Shown: in pieces, positions 31,859 through 32,910 of the stretch
How the letters are laid out: the number at the start of each line of letters is the position of its first letter
Position numbering within the stretch: position 1 is the stretch's first letter
Assembly (NCBI GenBank): GCA_017400455.1
Contig: JAFPTC010000075.1
Coordinates: forward strand, 1-32,910
DNA: 32,910 bases
Direction of reading: 5' to 3'
Source: Prevotella sp.
GTDB taxonomy: Bacteria; Bacteroidota; Bacteroidia; Bacteroidales; Bacteroidaceae
The notes under the pieces: model-generated
Databases searched by the model: none
What the model was told of the DNA's origin: nothing
Seen by the model: the letters and a program-made list of their open reading frames with translations, nothing else
Position numbers and translations under genes: made by a program

Positions 31859-32064
31859 TGTTGCACCACTTGCACCTGAACCGTGAGGAAAGGCCTGTGT
31901 GGAGTGGGGATTGCATCGCTTGTTGATACGGCGGCGAGTTTTGAAAAAAACTCACGTGAGATTTTTTTACGGGAAGGCCTCCCGTGATGCTGGGGAGCCT
32001 TCCCGTGAAAAAAAGTCATAGAGTTGCTTGATGATAGCCACAGCTCAGGTGCAAGAAGTGCAAC
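31859..32064. repeat. composite repeat 4 (TTGCACC arms, CACGTG palindrome)
   Basis: The left arm (31859-31876) has two TTGCACC units, and the right arm (32048-32064) has GGTGCAAGAAGTGCAAC, inverted. The palindrome (31944-31968) carries CTCACGTGAG with A7 and T7 tracts and one imperfection. ACGGGAAGGC and GCCTTCCCGT form a further stem near 31969-32007; bases 31976-32007 are the inverted 31/32 match to repeat 3. Confidence 0.85.
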
Positions 32065-32116
32065 TTGTTTTGGCGTTAACCTTGCACCGGGGTGGGGGCC
32101 AATGGGGAGGATGATC

Positions 32117-32910
32117 CTAACGGATGAAGAGCAGTTCCCTGTACTTCGGCAGAGTCCAAAGCCCGTCCTCGACAATCATCTCCAGGGCGTCAATCTCGCG
32201 CCGGATGGCCTCCATGTGGGGGCAGACGGTGTCGTGATAGGCGATGGAGCGCTCGTGGATGCTGCCGATGCGGTTGGCCACGCGACGGGCGTCGGTCAGC
32301 TCCTCCACCAGTTGCTCTATCCGCTCCGTGCGCTCGGCTATCTCCTCGATGAGCTTCATGTTGCGGGCCGAGAGGCGGCTGGCCTTGTCGGCGGGGAAGA
32401 CCTCCTTCATGCCCTGCACGTTCTTGATGAGCTGGCTCTGATAGTGGGTCGACACGGGAATGATGTGGTTCATGGCCAGGTCGCCCAGCACGCGGGCCTC
32501 TATCTGGACGGTCTTGACATACATCTCCCATTTCACCTCGTTGCGGGCTTCCAGTTCCTTGCGGTTCATCACGTGGGTGCTCTCGAACATTTTGACCGAC
32601 GACTCGTCGAGATAGTGCTCGAAGATGACGGGGCACGACTTCTCTACGTCCAGCCCTCGGCGTGCGGCCTCCTGGACCCACTCGTCGGAGTAGCCATTGC
32701 CGTCGAAGCGGATGGGCTTGCAAGTTTTGATGTCGTCTTTCAGCACCTCCAGAATGGCGCTCACCTTGTTCTCGCCGGCAGCAATCTTGCTGTCCACCCG
32801 CTCCTTAAACGACTCAAGGGCTTCGGCCATGGCGGCGTTGAGGGCAATCATGGCCGAGGCGCAGTTGACGCTGGAGCCTGGTGCACGGAACTCAAATCGG
32901 TTGCCGGTGA
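32117..32910 (-). CDS. glnN: glutamine synthetase type III, C-terminal part
   Basis: GlnN makes glutamine from glutamate, ammonia and ATP. Only the last 263 residues are in the window; the gene continues past 32910 and the ATG at 32851 is internal. The fragment begins TGNRFEFRAPGSSVNCASAM, part of the catalytic fold conserved in type III enzymes, followed by the long helical C-terminal region typical of this type (about 700-730 residues in full), including MNRKELEARNEVKWEMYVKT and WTLPKYRELLFIR at the end. It faces the plus-strand unit. Confidence 0.95.
   Translation of the reverse strand, partial: TGNRFEFRAPGSSVNCASAMIALNAAMAEALESFKERVDSKIAAGENKVSAILEVLKDDIKTCKPIRFDGNGYSDEWVQEAARRGLDVEKSCPVIFEHYLDESSVKMFESTHVMNRKELEARNEVKWEMYVKTVQIEARVLGDLAMNHIIPVSTHYQSQLIKNVQGMKEVFPADKASRLSARNMKLIEEIAERTERIEQLVEELTDARRVANRIGSIHERSIAYHDTVCPHMEAIRREIDALEMIVEDGLWTLPKYRELLFIR

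Larger units (their letters stand above)
31634..32116. other. convergent intergenic region with hairpin and composite repeat 4
   Basis: No gene is seen. Between the converging 31034 gene and glutamine synthetase lie a GC-rich hairpin (31690-31729), then composite repeat 4 (31859-32064), and one extra TTGCACC at 32082-32088. Confidence 0.7.

Overview
The window reads as a chromosomal segment of a Bacteroidales bacterium, probably Prevotellaceae-like. The support is: (i) eight promoters with the Bacteroidetes sigma-ABfr pattern (TTTG, a 16-23 nt spacer, TAnnTTTG); (ii) families typical of the order (DUF3256, DUF4296, DUF1599, a BT_3928-type DoxX protein, a BspA-type leucine-rich-repeat protein, type III glutamine synthetase, a lipoprotein TPR regulator); (iii) GC-rich coding DNA with AT-rich, repeat-laden spacers. 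The species cannot be named from this sequence alone.

Layout. 1-1469: no convincing gene; several repeat structures and a truncated duplicate of the cca promoter and first 13 codons. 1470-8983 (+): cca, mazG, a lipoprotein, rnz, a mini-protein resembling a type IX sorting domain, an L,D-transpeptidase, and an ECF sigma / membrane anti-sigma-like / Spy-like periplasmic trio. 9335-18373 (-): one tightly packed transcription unit led by ileS, then dksA-like, lspA, a DUF4296 lipoprotein, a small overlapping gene, a nucleoside symporter, a DUF151-UVR protein, rsmE, an ABC ATPase and a DUF3256 protein. 18691-23427 (-): BspA-like LRR protein, acyltransferase-3 membrane protein, and a TPR lipoprotein regulator. 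23771-27061 (+): uxuA, uxuB (hexuronate catabolism) and a coiled-coil lipoprotein. 27109-31633 (+): DUF1599, DoxX, tpiA, SPOR protein, folE and an unknown membrane protein, mostly with 4-nt overlaps or gaps of a few bases. 32117-32910 (-): the C-terminal part of type III glutamine synthetase, running off the window.

The genes themselves are mostly housekeeping. The least explained content is the spacer DNA. Four intergenic regions (9061-9316, 18553-18622, 23496-23680, 31859-32064) carry a composite repeat built on a palindrome TCTCACGTGAGA with A-tract and T-tract flanks; in three of them it is bounded by inverted arrays of TTGCACC / GGTGCAA. Separately, four arrays of 7-bp units occur: one inside uxuA, one forming the whole uxuA-uxuB spacer, and an inverted pair around the start of the SPOR gene whose right arm encodes its signal-peptide core. 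Since 7 is not a multiple of 3, copy-number change would shift frame or spacing. I found no phage, plasmid, CRISPR, rRNA, tRNA or defence system.
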